From positions 1-64,000 of the forward strand of contig NZ_JACRAW010000113.1 in the NCBI RefSeq assembly GCF_016213215.1: a stretch of 64,000 bases of DNA. Direction: 5' to 3'. This document shows positions 1 to 8,661 of the stretch, one piece after another (position 1 is the stretch's first letter; each line of letters opens with the position of its first letter). Source of the DNA: Bradyrhizobium sp. GTDB lineage: Bacteria; Pseudomonadota; Alphaproteobacteria; Rhizobiales; Xanthobacteraceae. Position numbers and translations under genes: made by a program. The notes under the pieces were generated by a model, which was not told the origin of the DNA, ran no database searches, and saw only the letters and a program-made list of their open reading frames with translations.

Positions 1-18
1 CACTGCCTCGTCGGTCAT
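1..18 (-). CDS. 5' end of an unidentified gene running off the window
   Basis: On the minus strand an ATG at position 18 is preceded by AGGAG with 7 bases spacing. It opens a frame reading MTDEAV before the window ends. Only six codons are visible, so the product cannot be named. The ribosome binding site is the sole support. Confidence 0.3.
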
Positions 19-244
19 GGGGATGCTCCTGTTTTGAGTGAAGGTTGCGAACCCCTCATCTCAAGACAGGACGCCCCGTTGCGCTATCCTCTGGGCCCCG
101 TCGCCAGCCGTAGCGTCCTACCGCGCGAGCGGTTTAGTCCTATGACCCAGAGCGGAAGTAACAGCGTCATGTAGCGGGCGATCTCAACTTCTCAACTGAC
201 TTGCTATCGTCATTAACCGGGCGGATTGGTCGCATACACGTGAT

Positions 245-1288
245 TTAGTTGATCTGAATGGGTCGCGGCATTTCCATGTTGTTGTTCGTTTCGTTCGCCT
301 CTCCAGTTGTTTCGGAATTGTCGACAATGAAGCCAAGCCAGTACTGTCCGGGTGCGATATCACCGGGAATCGTGAGGCTGCGGGTGAACGTGCCGGTAAA
401 GCCAGGACTGCCCCAAGCGCCAGTATTCGTGCCAATGAGCCGGTCGAACTTGCTGATGAAGTCGTTGGATGAAAGATAGAAACCGATATTGAAAGTCTGC
501 GTGGTGGTACTCAGGTTGCTGAACGTGAACTGAATATTTATTGTCGAACCGCGCGCCGCCGATGCGGGGCTCGTGACCAGAGCCGAACTGCCGCCCCCAA
601 TGCTGCGGAAAACAGATCCGGCTATGTCCACCTCTCCTATACCGTCGGGGTACAAGAGGCGACTTCCCTCGCGGTCGTCACCAGACGGATCCCACTCGCG
701 CCAATGACCTAGCGGCCCAGCAGCCGGATAGTTCGAATTCATCGTGGCGAGCCAGCGATCTTCGTGTTTCAGGCCGAGAGCATGGCCAAGTTCGTGCAGC
801 GCTACGCCTTCAAAGCTGACAGGCAAGCCGAGGTTGCTGTAGTTAAGCTGCCCCAGATTCCATCCGATATTGTTATTGAAGCCCATATCGGCTTCGTCAA
901 TTCCGTAGTGCAATCCAAAGAACCAATAGCAGTGATACCTTACTAGGGTCACGGCCAGGGTCGGCAGTGTGATGCTGTTATCAAGATAAACTTCGCTCCG
1001 GCCATTAGATTCATTGTGCGTTCCGTCAGTATCGCGCATCACGAAAAAATTGAATGCCGATCCTCTGACATTGTTCCAGTGCCACATGGCATTCTGATAG
1101 CGGGCATCCCAAGCGCTCCCCGGCGGGAACGACGTCGTACTGATCCACCTGTTGTCCCATTGCCTGTCCCAGCGGATTCTGTTGCCGTCGCAAGCGCGGT
1201 ACGTGTAGGCCTCGACGCTTGAGACACCGAGTAGCGTTGCGAGACAGAGGGCGGTCGCCGCAAGAGTGGACCTTGATGTTCTGCTCAT
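245..1288 (-). CDS. secreted metzincin-type zinc metalloprotease with C-terminal CARDB-like domain
   Basis: A 347-residue protein that starts with a signal peptide (hydrophobic run about residues 8-27 ending near VEA). The zinc site HELGHALGLKH (His165, Glu166, His169, His175) matches the metzincin pattern HExxHxxGxxH, and a Met at 183 can serve as the Met-turn, so a matrixin-like secreted endopeptidase is likely. The C-terminal 110 residues are rich in Ser, Thr and Asn and look like a CARDB or other Ig-like adhesion module. The preceding exported protein on the same strand ends 62 bases upstream, so the two may be cotranscribed. Substrate unknown. Confidence 0.8.
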   Translation of the reverse strand: MSRTSRSTLAATALCLATLLGVSSVEAYTYRACDGNRIRWDRQWDNRWISTTSFPPGSAWDARYQNAMWHWNNVRGSAFNFFVMRDTDGTHNESNGRSEVYLDNSITLPTLAVTLVRYHCYWFFGLHYGIDEADMGFNNNIGWNLGQLNYSNLGLPVSFEGVALHELGHALGLKHEDRWLATMNSNYPAAGPLGHWREWDPSGDDREGSRLLYPDGIGEVDIAGSVFRSIGGGSSALVTSPASAARGSTINIQFTFSNLSTTTQTFNIGFYLSSNDFISKFDRLIGTNTGAWGSPGFTGTFTRSLTIPGDIAPGQYWLGFIVDNSETTGEANETNNNMEMPRPIQIN

Positions 1289-1350
1289 GGCTTGTCATCC
1301 GGGACGGACGCTTCTAGAACCATCCGACCGGCCTGCGAGCGGCAGAGACA

Positions 1351-2256
1351 CTACCTGAGGCTCGGGTCGGTGGTGCCCCTCTCTATCGGACGTGGGAATT
1401 CGCCGCGCTCAGGTGGTGCCTGCCGTGCAGGCTCGGTTGTTGTGACTTCGCGGGGTGCCGCATCTTTGTCGCTGACGGCAAGCGCTTGGCCCTCAGCGAC
1501 GGAACGGAGCGGCTTGCCCTGAATGCCAGCCGTTTCGGCGGTCCGGCGCACGTCGGCGACGAACTGGTCGAGCCGCATGACCTCGCCGGATTCGGCCAGG
1601 GTTCGCGTCTCGTCGCCTGCTCGCGAACCCTGAATGTCGTTGGTACGCGGCGGCCCGATCTGCTCGCCGGTTTCCGTTCGTCCGAGGCCACCCTTTGGTG
1701 GCGTAGCCTCTGAGGGGCCCCCCATCCGCGGGCCAAACAACTCTAACTCCGATGCCACCCTGCGTTCCTTGACCACCTGGCCATCTCGGATGCCGAACAC
1801 GCGGTTACCGACGCTATCGCTGATGACCTCGGGACCACCCTGTGGGTCCCGGACGACGCGAAAGACACCCTGACCCCAGCCGAGCACCGGGACAAGCTGC
1901 TCGCCGTTCCCGCTGACGAACAGTATGACGCGCTCCTTAGCATGGAACGTAGGGCTGCCCTCGACCTCAACGATCTCATTCTCGGCGGTGCCGCCCGCAA
2001 ACCGCAAGGTAAGCGTCTTGCCTTGGTAGCTGCCGGTGAGCAGATCAAGATCAGTCAGCGTTACATAGGTGGCGATGTGCTTGCGCTCGTCCCGCCGCGA
2101 GATGACACTTTCGACAGTGCCGAGCACTACGCCGTCAGCCATGCGGACTAGTTCGTCGAATTTCAGCGCAAGCACAACAGTCGCCGACGTATTGAACGCG
2201 GCGAGTAAGCCTGTCCCTAGCAAGGCGGCGACAAGGGCGAGCTTCAGTCTCCTCAT
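1351..2256 (-). CDS. exported protein of unknown function
   Basis: About 301 residues from the ATG at 2256, chosen because a GAAGG site lies upstream and a signal peptide (MRRLKLALVAALLGTGLLAA) begins there; the frame stays open upstream to 2358. The first 150 residues look like a compact domain with alternating beta-type segments; the rest is charged, low in hydrophobics and rich in Gly, Pro and Glu, probably disordered. I do not recognise the family. It lies directly upstream of the metzincin on the same strand, so a role beside that secreted protease (partner, inhibitor or substrate) is possible but unproven. Confidence 0.6.
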   Translation of the reverse strand: MRRLKLALVAALLGTGLLAAFNTSATVVLALKFDELVRMADGVVLGTVESVISRRDERKHIATYVTLTDLDLLTGSYQGKTLTLRFAGGTAENEIVEVEGSPTFHAKERVILFVSGNGEQLVPVLGWGQGVFRVVRDPQGGPEVISDSVGNRVFGIRDGQVVKERRVASELELFGPRMGGPSEATPPKGGLGRTETGEQIGPPRTNDIQGSRAGDETRTLAESGEVMRLDQFVADVRRTAETAGIQGKPLRSVAEGQALAVSDKDAAPREVTTTEPARQAPPERGEFPRPIERGTTDPSLR

Positions 2257-2816
2257 TGCAAACGCCTTCGATTCAAACGGACGCAAGCTTTCGCACAGTA
2301 AGAATGAAAAATGAAATGAATATGCCCGCGCTACAAACCAAAGGTGCGCTACAGTCAAATATCTCCGGAGAAAAAACTATCACATGTTGCAAACTCTCAC
2401 AAGATCAATCAGAGACTCCGAAGCCGATCACGCTCGCCGTCAATGATCAGGACATCACGACAGCCATATTGCCCCAACGCCGCACGCATTACTTGTAAAT
2501 CGAGTGCTTCCGCTTGTGGCCCGAGGCTGCCTAACTCGACGCTCGTCCAAGCGTCAGCTGTCGAGGATAGACCGGAAACGATTTGGATCGGCCTGCACCA
2601 CCGATTTTGACGCAAAGCGGATCTGCCGGATGGCAGGCTCTGTCCATCGAACCAAATGGAGTACGCGGGCTGCGCCCTCGGCCCGGTCAGGCCTGCCTTC
2701 CTCGCCAGGAGCTGCTGCGCTCGCTTCGAGCGGAAACCTTACTCGCCTTCGCGGGCGTGAGCCCTTTCAGCGATTACAGCAATCCAGAAGCCCGCCGACA
2801 CCCGCAACAGCGCTCG
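2257..2816. other. intergenic region with no supported gene
   Basis: This 560-base stretch holds the upstream region of the exported protein gene. The short frames in it lack good start sites and recognisable motifs. I see no gene in it. Confidence 0.5.
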
Positions 2817-3578
2817 TTATTGATAGGCGGAATTACCCTTGCGCAATGATTGCCACTGCTGGTCGTCGTGGCCGCAGATGATCGTCGCACCCGACTTCTC
2901 GATCCGCCTCACCTCCCCGAGTGACTTCTGAAGAGCATCCACGTTCCAGGTCTGGCGCGGCGGAGTATCGGTTAGGAGGCTCTGCCGCAGGCTGACCGTA
3001 TCGGAGGCCAGGAGGAACTGGCCGTCCCGTTCCAGGCTCACCAGCGCACCCAGTGTGCCGGGTGTGTGGCCCGGCAGCGGCACCAGGACGAGGCTACCAT
3101 CGCCGAACAGATCGCGCTCGCCGGTTACCGTTTCGATGGGCTGACCACTGGCCCATTCGTTGCGCAAGTAGCCCGCCGCCTCAGCGCCGGGAGAGGTGGC
3201 CGCTTCCAGCTCTTTCGCATGCATGACAATGGTCGCCTTCCCAAAGAATTCGTTGCAGCCGCAGTGGTCGCAATGGAGGTGAGAGTTGACGACGACATCA
3301 ATGTCGTGGGGCTCCAGTCCGACGCAGACCAGGCTCGGTATCAAGGTCTCTTCAACGCTCATGACCGGCTTCATGAACTTGGCGAGCCCGCCCCAGCGCT
3401 CTTCGGCGTGATCGACGATGGAGGGATGGCACCCAGTGTCGAAGAGGACGTTCCCCTGCTTGTGCCTCAACAAGGCACTGCTCACCGGAAGGTCGATCAG
3501 TTCGCCGCGGTCCGCGTCGGGAAAATAGACGCTCTTGCGCATCCGCAGCCGGCCCGCCGACAGGAAATTGAGTTTCAT
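2817..3578 (-). CDS. N-acyl homoserine lactonase family metallo-beta-lactamase-fold hydrolase
   Basis: A 253-residue metallohydrolase. The zinc motif HLHCDHCG (HxHxDH) lies near residue 100 and a second histidine motif GHTPG near residue 170, as in the AiiA/AttM (BlcC) lactone hydrolases, which are of similar length. The expected reaction is opening of the lactone ring of acyl-homoserine lactones or gamma-butyrolactone. There is no signal peptide, so it should act in the cytoplasm. It is the last gene of a minus-strand run, directly after an IclR regulator. In Agrobacterium blcC (attM) is likewise controlled by an IclR protein (BlcR/AttJ). The exact substrate cannot be told from sequence. Confidence 0.8.
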   Translation of the reverse strand: MKLNFLSAGRLRMRKSVYFPDADRGELIDLPVSSALLRHKQGNVLFDTGCHPSIVDHAEERWGGLAKFMKPVMSVEETLIPSLVCVGLEPHDIDVVVNSHLHCDHCGCNEFFGKATIVMHAKELEAATSPGAEAAGYLRNEWASGQPIETVTGERDLFGDGSLVLVPLPGHTPGTLGALVSLERDGQFLLASDTVSLRQSLLTDTPPRQTWNVDALQKSLGEVRRIEKSGATIICGHDDQQWQSLRKGNSAYQ

Positions 3579-3617
3579 GGCGTCTCTTCCTCACGCAAGC
3601 TCGAGCCGTTGCGGCCT

Positions 3618-4364
3618 CTATTCGGACAAATGAAACGCGATGGCGCGCTTGAGCAGTGCAGCGATCTCGTTCTCCTGTGCGATCAGCGCATCGGTGAGGC
3701 CCGCGACGCATATCGCGAGCGGCTGCTCGGCGCCCAATGTTGCCGGCAGAGTCATCGCGACCACGCCCGCACCCGGGGTTACGAGGTCAATGGAGAAAGC
3801 ATGCCCCTTCACCCTCACCTTGGCTAGCTGCGCCAGAAGATCCTTGATCTCAATCCTGCGCTGTGGATCCGGCTCCAAGGCGTTGAGCTGCTTCACGAAT
3901 CGGCGAACGTCCTTTTCTGGATGTTGCGATAGCAATGCATAACCGAGGCCGGAGCGCGCCAGCGGTCGAAGGGTGCCCGGCTTCACATGCAGCCGCATCG
4001 GCACCTTGGCCTGAATGACGTGGATGTACTGGGCGCTCAAGCCCCGCCTCAGGCCCACCATGATCGTCTCGTTAGTCTTCGCCGAAAGCTCCTCCATCAA
4101 GTTGAACAATCGGCCTTCCTGGAACAGGACGGGGTTCAGCCAGTGGCCCAGCATGGCCGTCCGCGCCGTCGGAATGTATTCGCGACGACTCGAATCGTAG
4201 TGCAGGTAGCCGTGCGCGGTCATGGTCCGCATCAGCGCCGACGTCGAAGATTGCGGAAAGTTCAACGCCTGCGATACTTCGACCACCGAAGCCGCACGCT
4301 GGTGCTCCTCGAAGAACTCGAGCACCGCAAAAACACGACCCGCGGACTTTACCGAACTCTCCAC
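3618..4364 (-). CDS. IclR family transcriptional regulator
   Basis: A 248-residue regulator. The N-terminal winged helix-turn-helix spans about residues 8-65 and is followed by the IclR effector domain to the C-terminus. The start at 4364 falls against the stop of the upstream oxidoreductase gene (4366), so translation is probably coupled. Its place between the oxidoreductase and the lactonase suggests that it controls this catabolic run and that the effector is an acid or lactone product. That role is inferred; the family assignment is firm. Confidence 0.85.
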   Translation of the reverse strand: MESSVKSAGRVFAVLEFFEEHQRAASVVEVSQALNFPQSSTSALMRTMTAHGYLHYDSSRREYIPTARTAMLGHWLNPVLFQEGRLFNLMEELSAKTNETIMVGLRRGLSAQYIHVIQAKVPMRLHVKPGTLRPLARSGLGYALLSQHPEKDVRRFVKQLNALEPDPQRRIEIKDLLAQLAKVRVKGHAFSIDLVTPGAGVVAMTLPATLGAEQPLAICVAGLTDALIAQENEIAALLKRAIAFHLSE

Positions 4365-4365
4365 G

Positions 4366-5499
4366 TCATTGTCCCTGTTGGATCACGCGGCGTTTCAGCC
4401 ACCAGGCATATTGCGGCGGCCAATGCGACCAGTCCGGATCGCATCCCATCTCGAGGGCCGCCTGCGCCGGCCAGTTTGGGTTCCACAACAATTCGCGACC
4501 GAGCGCGATCAGAGTCGCCTTGCTCTCCTCCAGCACGGTCTCGGCATGCTGACATTCCCGGATCAGACCGACCGCAACGGTCGGAATTTTCGCCTCGCGC
4601 TGTACCTTCTCGGCGAACGGCACCTGAAAGCCTGGCGTGCGCGACACCAGCGAATTGCCCCGCGGCAATTTCATGCCACCCGACGAGCAGTCGACCACGT
4701 CGACGCCGACTTGCTTGAGAGCCTTCGCAAACTCGACCGAGTCCTCGATCGACCAGCCGATATCCACGCCATCAACCGACGAGATGCGGACAAACACCGG
4801 CAAGTGGGCCGGCCACTCTTCCCGCATGATGGCGGCAAGCCGCAGCGGCAGGCGCATGCGGTTGGCAAGCGAGCCGCCGTAATGATCGTTCCGATTATTG
4901 GCGAGCGGGGACAGGAACGAGTGCAGCAGATAACCATGGGCACAGTGCAGCTCGACGACATCGAAGCCGGCTTCGCGCGCTCGCCGAAACGCTCGCCTGT
5001 AATCCTCGACCACCCTGTCGATATCCTCGGTCGTCATCATGTGCGGCGCAGGCCAGCCATTGTCGAAGGGTATGCTGCTTGAGGCCGCGAGCTCCCACGG
5101 CCCTTCGTTGCGCGCCACCGCGTCGGCCGGCCCGAGCGGGCCGCCGCCTTCCCAGGGACGCTGCGACGACCCCTTTCGTCCCGAATGGGCGATCTGGATC
5201 GCCGCCTTGGCGTTCAGGCTGTGGATGATCGAGGCCAGCTTGGAAAGGCCCGCGACATGGCTATCGTCCCAAATGCCAAGGCATCCATGGGTGATCCGGC
5301 CCTGCAGGTTGACCGAGCTCTGTTCGACGAAAACCAGGCCCGGCCCTCCGGCCGCGAGCTTCGCAATGTGCCCGACATGCCAGTCGGTCACGTGACCATC
5401 GATTGCCGAATACGTCGCCATGGGCGAAACGATGACGCGGTTCTTCAGCGAGAGCTCGCGCAGCTTGATCGGCGTGAAGAGCAGTGGTGTAGCAGTCAT
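4366..5499 (-). CDS. NADH:flavin oxidoreductase, old yellow enzyme family
   Basis: About 377 residues of FMN-dependent TIM barrel in the YqjM/XenA class. Visible signatures are an N-terminal segment (LFTPIKLRELSLKNRV), a HxAHSGRKG segment, the active-site region ELHCAHGYLLHSFLSP and a C-terminal GRELLWNP. Such enzymes reduce activated C=C bonds or open cyclic enones. The ATG at 5499 is preferred over the ORF limit at 5532 because AGGGAAGG lies 9 bases before it. It is transcribed with the upstream binding protein and ligase genes. Substrate unknown. Confidence 0.85.
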   Translation of the reverse strand: MTATPLLFTPIKLRELSLKNRVIVSPMATYSAIDGHVTDWHVGHIAKLAAGGPGLVFVEQSSVNLQGRITHGCLGIWDDSHVAGLSKLASIIHSLNAKAAIQIAHSGRKGSSQRPWEGGGPLGPADAVARNEGPWELAASSSIPFDNGWPAPHMMTTEDIDRVVEDYRRAFRRAREAGFDVVELHCAHGYLLHSFLSPLANNRNDHYGGSLANRMRLPLRLAAIMREEWPAHLPVFVRISSVDGVDIGWSIEDSVEFAKALKQVGVDVVDCSSGGMKLPRGNSLVSRTPGFQVPFAEKVQREAKIPTVAVGLIRECQHAETVLEESKATLIALGRELLWNPNWPAQAALEMGCDPDWSHWPPQYAWWLKRRVIQQGQ

Positions 5500-5536
5500 G
5501 ACGAGAGCCTTCCCTGGCCGAGGCCGGTGCAATGGG

Positions 5537-6748
5537 TCACTTCTTCAGCAACGGACAGGCGCTCTCTTCCGGGGAGATGAAGGCATCCTTGCCCGGAATC
5601 ACCTGGATCAATTTTTCGTAGTCCCACGCGCCTTTCGACTCCTTCGGCGCCTTGGCCTGCACCAGATACATGTCGTGAATGAGTTGGCCATCCTCGCGCA
5701 GGAAGGCGTTGCGCGCGAAGAAATCGTCGATCGGCATCGATTTCATCTGCGCAATGACCTTTGGTCCGTCGTCGGCCCCCGACTTCTCGACGGCCTTCAG
5801 ATAATTGATCACGGAAGAATAAAGCCCCGCCTGGACCATGGTCGGTCGCTTGCCGGTCTTATCCATGAATTTCAGAGCAAACGCACGCGTCTTGTCGTCA
5901 AGATCCCAGTAGAAGCCGGTCGTGACCAATAGTCCCTGAGCCGCCTGCAGGCCGATGGCGTGGATATCGCTGGTTTGCATCAGGAACGCGGCCAGTCTCT
6001 GCTTGCCCTTGGTCAATCCGAATTCCTGGGCCTGACGGATCGAGTTCGCAAGGTCGCCGCCGGTGTTGGCGAAGGCAATGACATCCGCATTGGAGCCCTG
6101 GGCCTGCAGGATGTACGACGAGAAATCCATGCTGTTCAGGGGATGGCGCACCTCGCCAACAACAGTCCCCCCGAGTTTTTCCACGGTCTTGGCTGCGTCG
6201 TTGCGCAGCGCCTGGCCAAACGCGTAGTCGACCGTGACAAAGTACCAGCTCTTGGCACCATCGTTCAGCAAGGCGCGCGCGGTGCCGTTGGCAAGGGCAT
6301 AGGTGTTGTAGACCCACTGCACTGAATTCGGCGAGCAGGCTTTTCCGGTGAGGTCGGACGAGCCGGCGGACGAAATCAGGATCGCCTTATTCTTCTGCTT
6401 GGTGAGCTCCAGGACCGCAAACGCGACAGCCGAGTTGGCGAAGTCGACGATGACGTCAACACTCTCGTTCTCATACCAGCGACGTGCGATGGCCGCGCCG
6501 ATGTCGGCCTTGTTCTGGTGGTCGGCATCGACCATCACGATGGGCTTGCCGGCGACCTTGCCGCCAAAATCGGCGATCGCCATCCGCACGGCTTCGACCG
6601 ATGCGGGCCCGGTTGCGTCGGCGTAGAGGCCTGACTGATCGGTCAAGACGCCGATCTTCACCTGGTCGTCTGAAATCTGTGCCTTTGCCGCAGTGCCCAG
6701 CAGAGCCAAGGCGCCGCTGAGCGCCAGTAAATTCAGTGTTTTCTTCAT
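5537..6748 (-). CDS. branched-chain amino acid-type ABC transporter substrate-binding protein (orphan)
   Basis: A 403-residue periplasmic binding protein of the LivK type (Peripla_BP_6). A signal peptide ends near the alanine-rich TAAKAQ, and the mature protein starts with VKIGVLTDQSGLYAD, a common opening in this family. No permease or ATPase gene is next to it, so it must share a transporter encoded elsewhere or act in sensing. It sits between the acyl-CoA ligase and the flavin oxidoreductase on the same strand, which points to import of an aromatic or other carboxylic acid for that pathway. Ligand not known. Confidence 0.85.
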   Translation of the reverse strand: MKKTLNLLALSGALALLGTAAKAQISDDQVKIGVLTDQSGLYADATGPASVEAVRMAIADFGGKVAGKPIVMVDADHQNKADIGAAIARRWYENESVDVIVDFANSAVAFAVLELTKQKNKAILISSAGSSDLTGKACSPNSVQWVYNTYALANGTARALLNDGAKSWYFVTVDYAFGQALRNDAAKTVEKLGGTVVGEVRHPLNSMDFSSYILQAQGSNADVIAFANTGGDLANSIRQAQEFGLTKGKQRLAAFLMQTSDIHAIGLQAAQGLLVTTGFYWDLDDKTRAFALKFMDKTGKRPTMVQAGLYSSVINYLKAVEKSGADDGPKVIAQMKSMPIDDFFARNAFLREDGQLIHDMYLVQAKAPKESKGAWDYEKLIQVIPGKDAFISPEESACPLLKK

Positions 6749-6776
6749 CGTTCTATTCCCCCCGATTGAGTGAGAC

Positions 6777-8405
6777 CTAACCTTGTTTGGCGAGTTTTGA
6801 TTTTTGGGATCGCAGATCGAAGATGTCCGGCCATGAGGCGGGATCCTTGTCCGGTCCGAGAAGCGCGTGTTTCTGGATCTTGTTGGTCGAAGTCATCGGA
6901 AGCGCTTCGACAAAAGCGATCCATGCCGGCACCTTGTAGTAGGCGAGCCGCTCGGCGCAAAAAAAGAAGACGTTCTGCGCCATTTCGAGAGTGGCCGGCG
7001 CTTCCGCAGTAACGAACGCAACAACCTCTTCCTGTCGCACCGGATCGTGTCCCGACACGACCGCCGATTGCCTTACGCCCGGCGCAAGGTTGATGACGCC
7101 CTCGACCTCGGCTGCGGAAATATTCTCGCCCGCACGGCGAATGAGGTGCTTGAGGCGGTCGACAAAGACGATCGCGCCATCTTCGTGCTGCCAGGCGCTG
7201 TCGCCGGTATGGAACCAGCCGCCCCGCCATGCCTCTTCGGTCGCTTCGGGATTCTTCAGATAGCCGGAGAAGAAGCCCTTGCGCGGATTGTCCGGTGAAA
7301 ACCTGGCGCAGAGTTCTCCGACCGTCCCGGCCGGCACTTCCCTGTTCGCGCCATCCAGGATCTTCAATTCAAAGCCCGGCTCGCTGCGGCCGATCGTGTT
7401 GGACTCGAGGTGCCGCGGCTCGACGGTATTGAAACAACTGCGGCCCGTCTCCGTCATTCCCCATCCTTCGACGAAGGGAATGCCGAACCGCGCCGTGGCT
7501 CGCGCGCGCAAATCCGGGTTGGCCCCGACGCCCATGGAGAAGTGCAGGCCATGCTGCCTTTCTTCCGGCGTCTCGGGCTGGCCCAGCAGCGAAGCGACAA
7601 TCACGCCGAGATAATGCAGGACGCTTGCGCGACAGCCGACCATGTCGGTCCATGCATGCCTGGAGTTGAAGCGTTCAGGGACGATGAGACAGCCTCCGGT
7701 CAGCATCATCGCCATGGTTGTCAGCGTCAGGCCCGCCATGTGGAACAGCGGCAGCGGGCTATAGAGCCGCTCCGTGCCGAACCGGTAGCTCGCCTCACCA
7801 CCGCGGCTCGCGTACCAACGGCCAGTGGTCACAACGTACTCGTTGGACAAGATGCATCCCTTGGGACGCGCAGTCGTTCCTGACGTGTAGAGAAGTGCAG
7901 CTTCGGTCAGTGGCGAAGGCAGACCACTCAGCGGCGGCGCCCGCTCCGCTCGTGGAATGCTGGTGACGGACTCGGCGAGGTCATCGCCGGCTACCGTCAT
8001 CAGCGGGATGCGCCTGTCCTGGCTCCGGAGCGCCAAGTCGAGTTCTGGCCGCGCCGGAAGAGAAACGATCAGATCCGGCTCGCCATGCGAAAGCATGTAC
8101 GCGATTTCATCGGCCCGATACGCCGGATTGATCGGCATGATCGAGGAGCCGATGGCGTTGAGCGCCAGCCAGTGCACGATGAAGTCCGGCCGGTTCTCAA
8201 GCAAGAGCCCCACGCGATGGCCGTGGCCGAAGCCGGCGGCGGCATAGCGTGCCTGCAAGCGCGCTATGCTTGCGGACACCTGACCGTAGCTGAATTCGGC
8301 GCCGGAAGGCAGATAGTCGCGTTGCTCACGTGGAGGAATGCAAAGGAATGGCGTGAACGGCTGCGCGTCCGCACTTGAGGAGAAGATGTTGCTGACAGCG
8401 TACAT
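6777..8405 (-). CDS. AMP-forming acyl-CoA ligase (ANL superfamily)
   Basis: A 542-residue adenylate-forming enzyme that activates a carboxylic acid with ATP and CoA. Core motifs are in order: the A3 loop YTSGTTARPKG, the A5 region GWGMTETG, the A7 motif HTGDSAW, the A8 hinge DRLKHLIRRAGENISAAEVE and the A10 lysine in STNKIQKHAL. The length is normal for FadD or CaiC-like ligases. It heads the minus-strand run, so it probably activates the acid taken up through the adjacent binding protein. Which acid cannot be told from sequence. Confidence 0.85.
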   Translation of the reverse strand: MYAVSNIFSSSADAQPFTPFLCIPPREQRDYLPSGAEFSYGQVSASIARLQARYAAAGFGHGHRVGLLLENRPDFIVHWLALNAIGSSIMPINPAYRADEIAYMLSHGEPDLIVSLPARPELDLALRSQDRRIPLMTVAGDDLAESVTSIPRAERAPPLSGLPSPLTEAALLYTSGTTARPKGCILSNEYVVTTGRWYASRGGEASYRFGTERLYSPLPLFHMAGLTLTTMAMMLTGGCLIVPERFNSRHAWTDMVGCRASVLHYLGVIVASLLGQPETPEERQHGLHFSMGVGANPDLRARATARFGIPFVEGWGMTETGRSCFNTVEPRHLESNTIGRSEPGFELKILDGANREVPAGTVGELCARFSPDNPRKGFFSGYLKNPEATEEAWRGGWFHTGDSAWQHEDGAIVFVDRLKHLIRRAGENISAAEVEGVINLAPGVRQSAVVSGHDPVRQEEVVAFVTAEAPATLEMAQNVFFFCAERLAYYKVPAWIAFVEALPMTSTNKIQKHALLGPDKDPASWPDIFDLRSQKSKLAKQG

Positions 8406-8661
8406 GGACGCGCGAATCCCGGTTGCAAGCCGTGCCGGATGGATCGGGCACAGCTAACAGCGGCGGGAACCCGGTGTCAAACTAGTATTCAGTTTTGTGA
8501 AAATTCATATGTATTTTGGTGCGGTCGTAGGGGAGCGCAGCGTCGAAGCCGGCTTCTTCGCAAACCAAGTAGGCGTCCGATTTGTGCGCTACAGCCGCAG
8601 CAGGTACGCCTCACAACAAGGCTGCTTGATTTCCCGTGGAGGCATGGGTTTCTCACGTACC

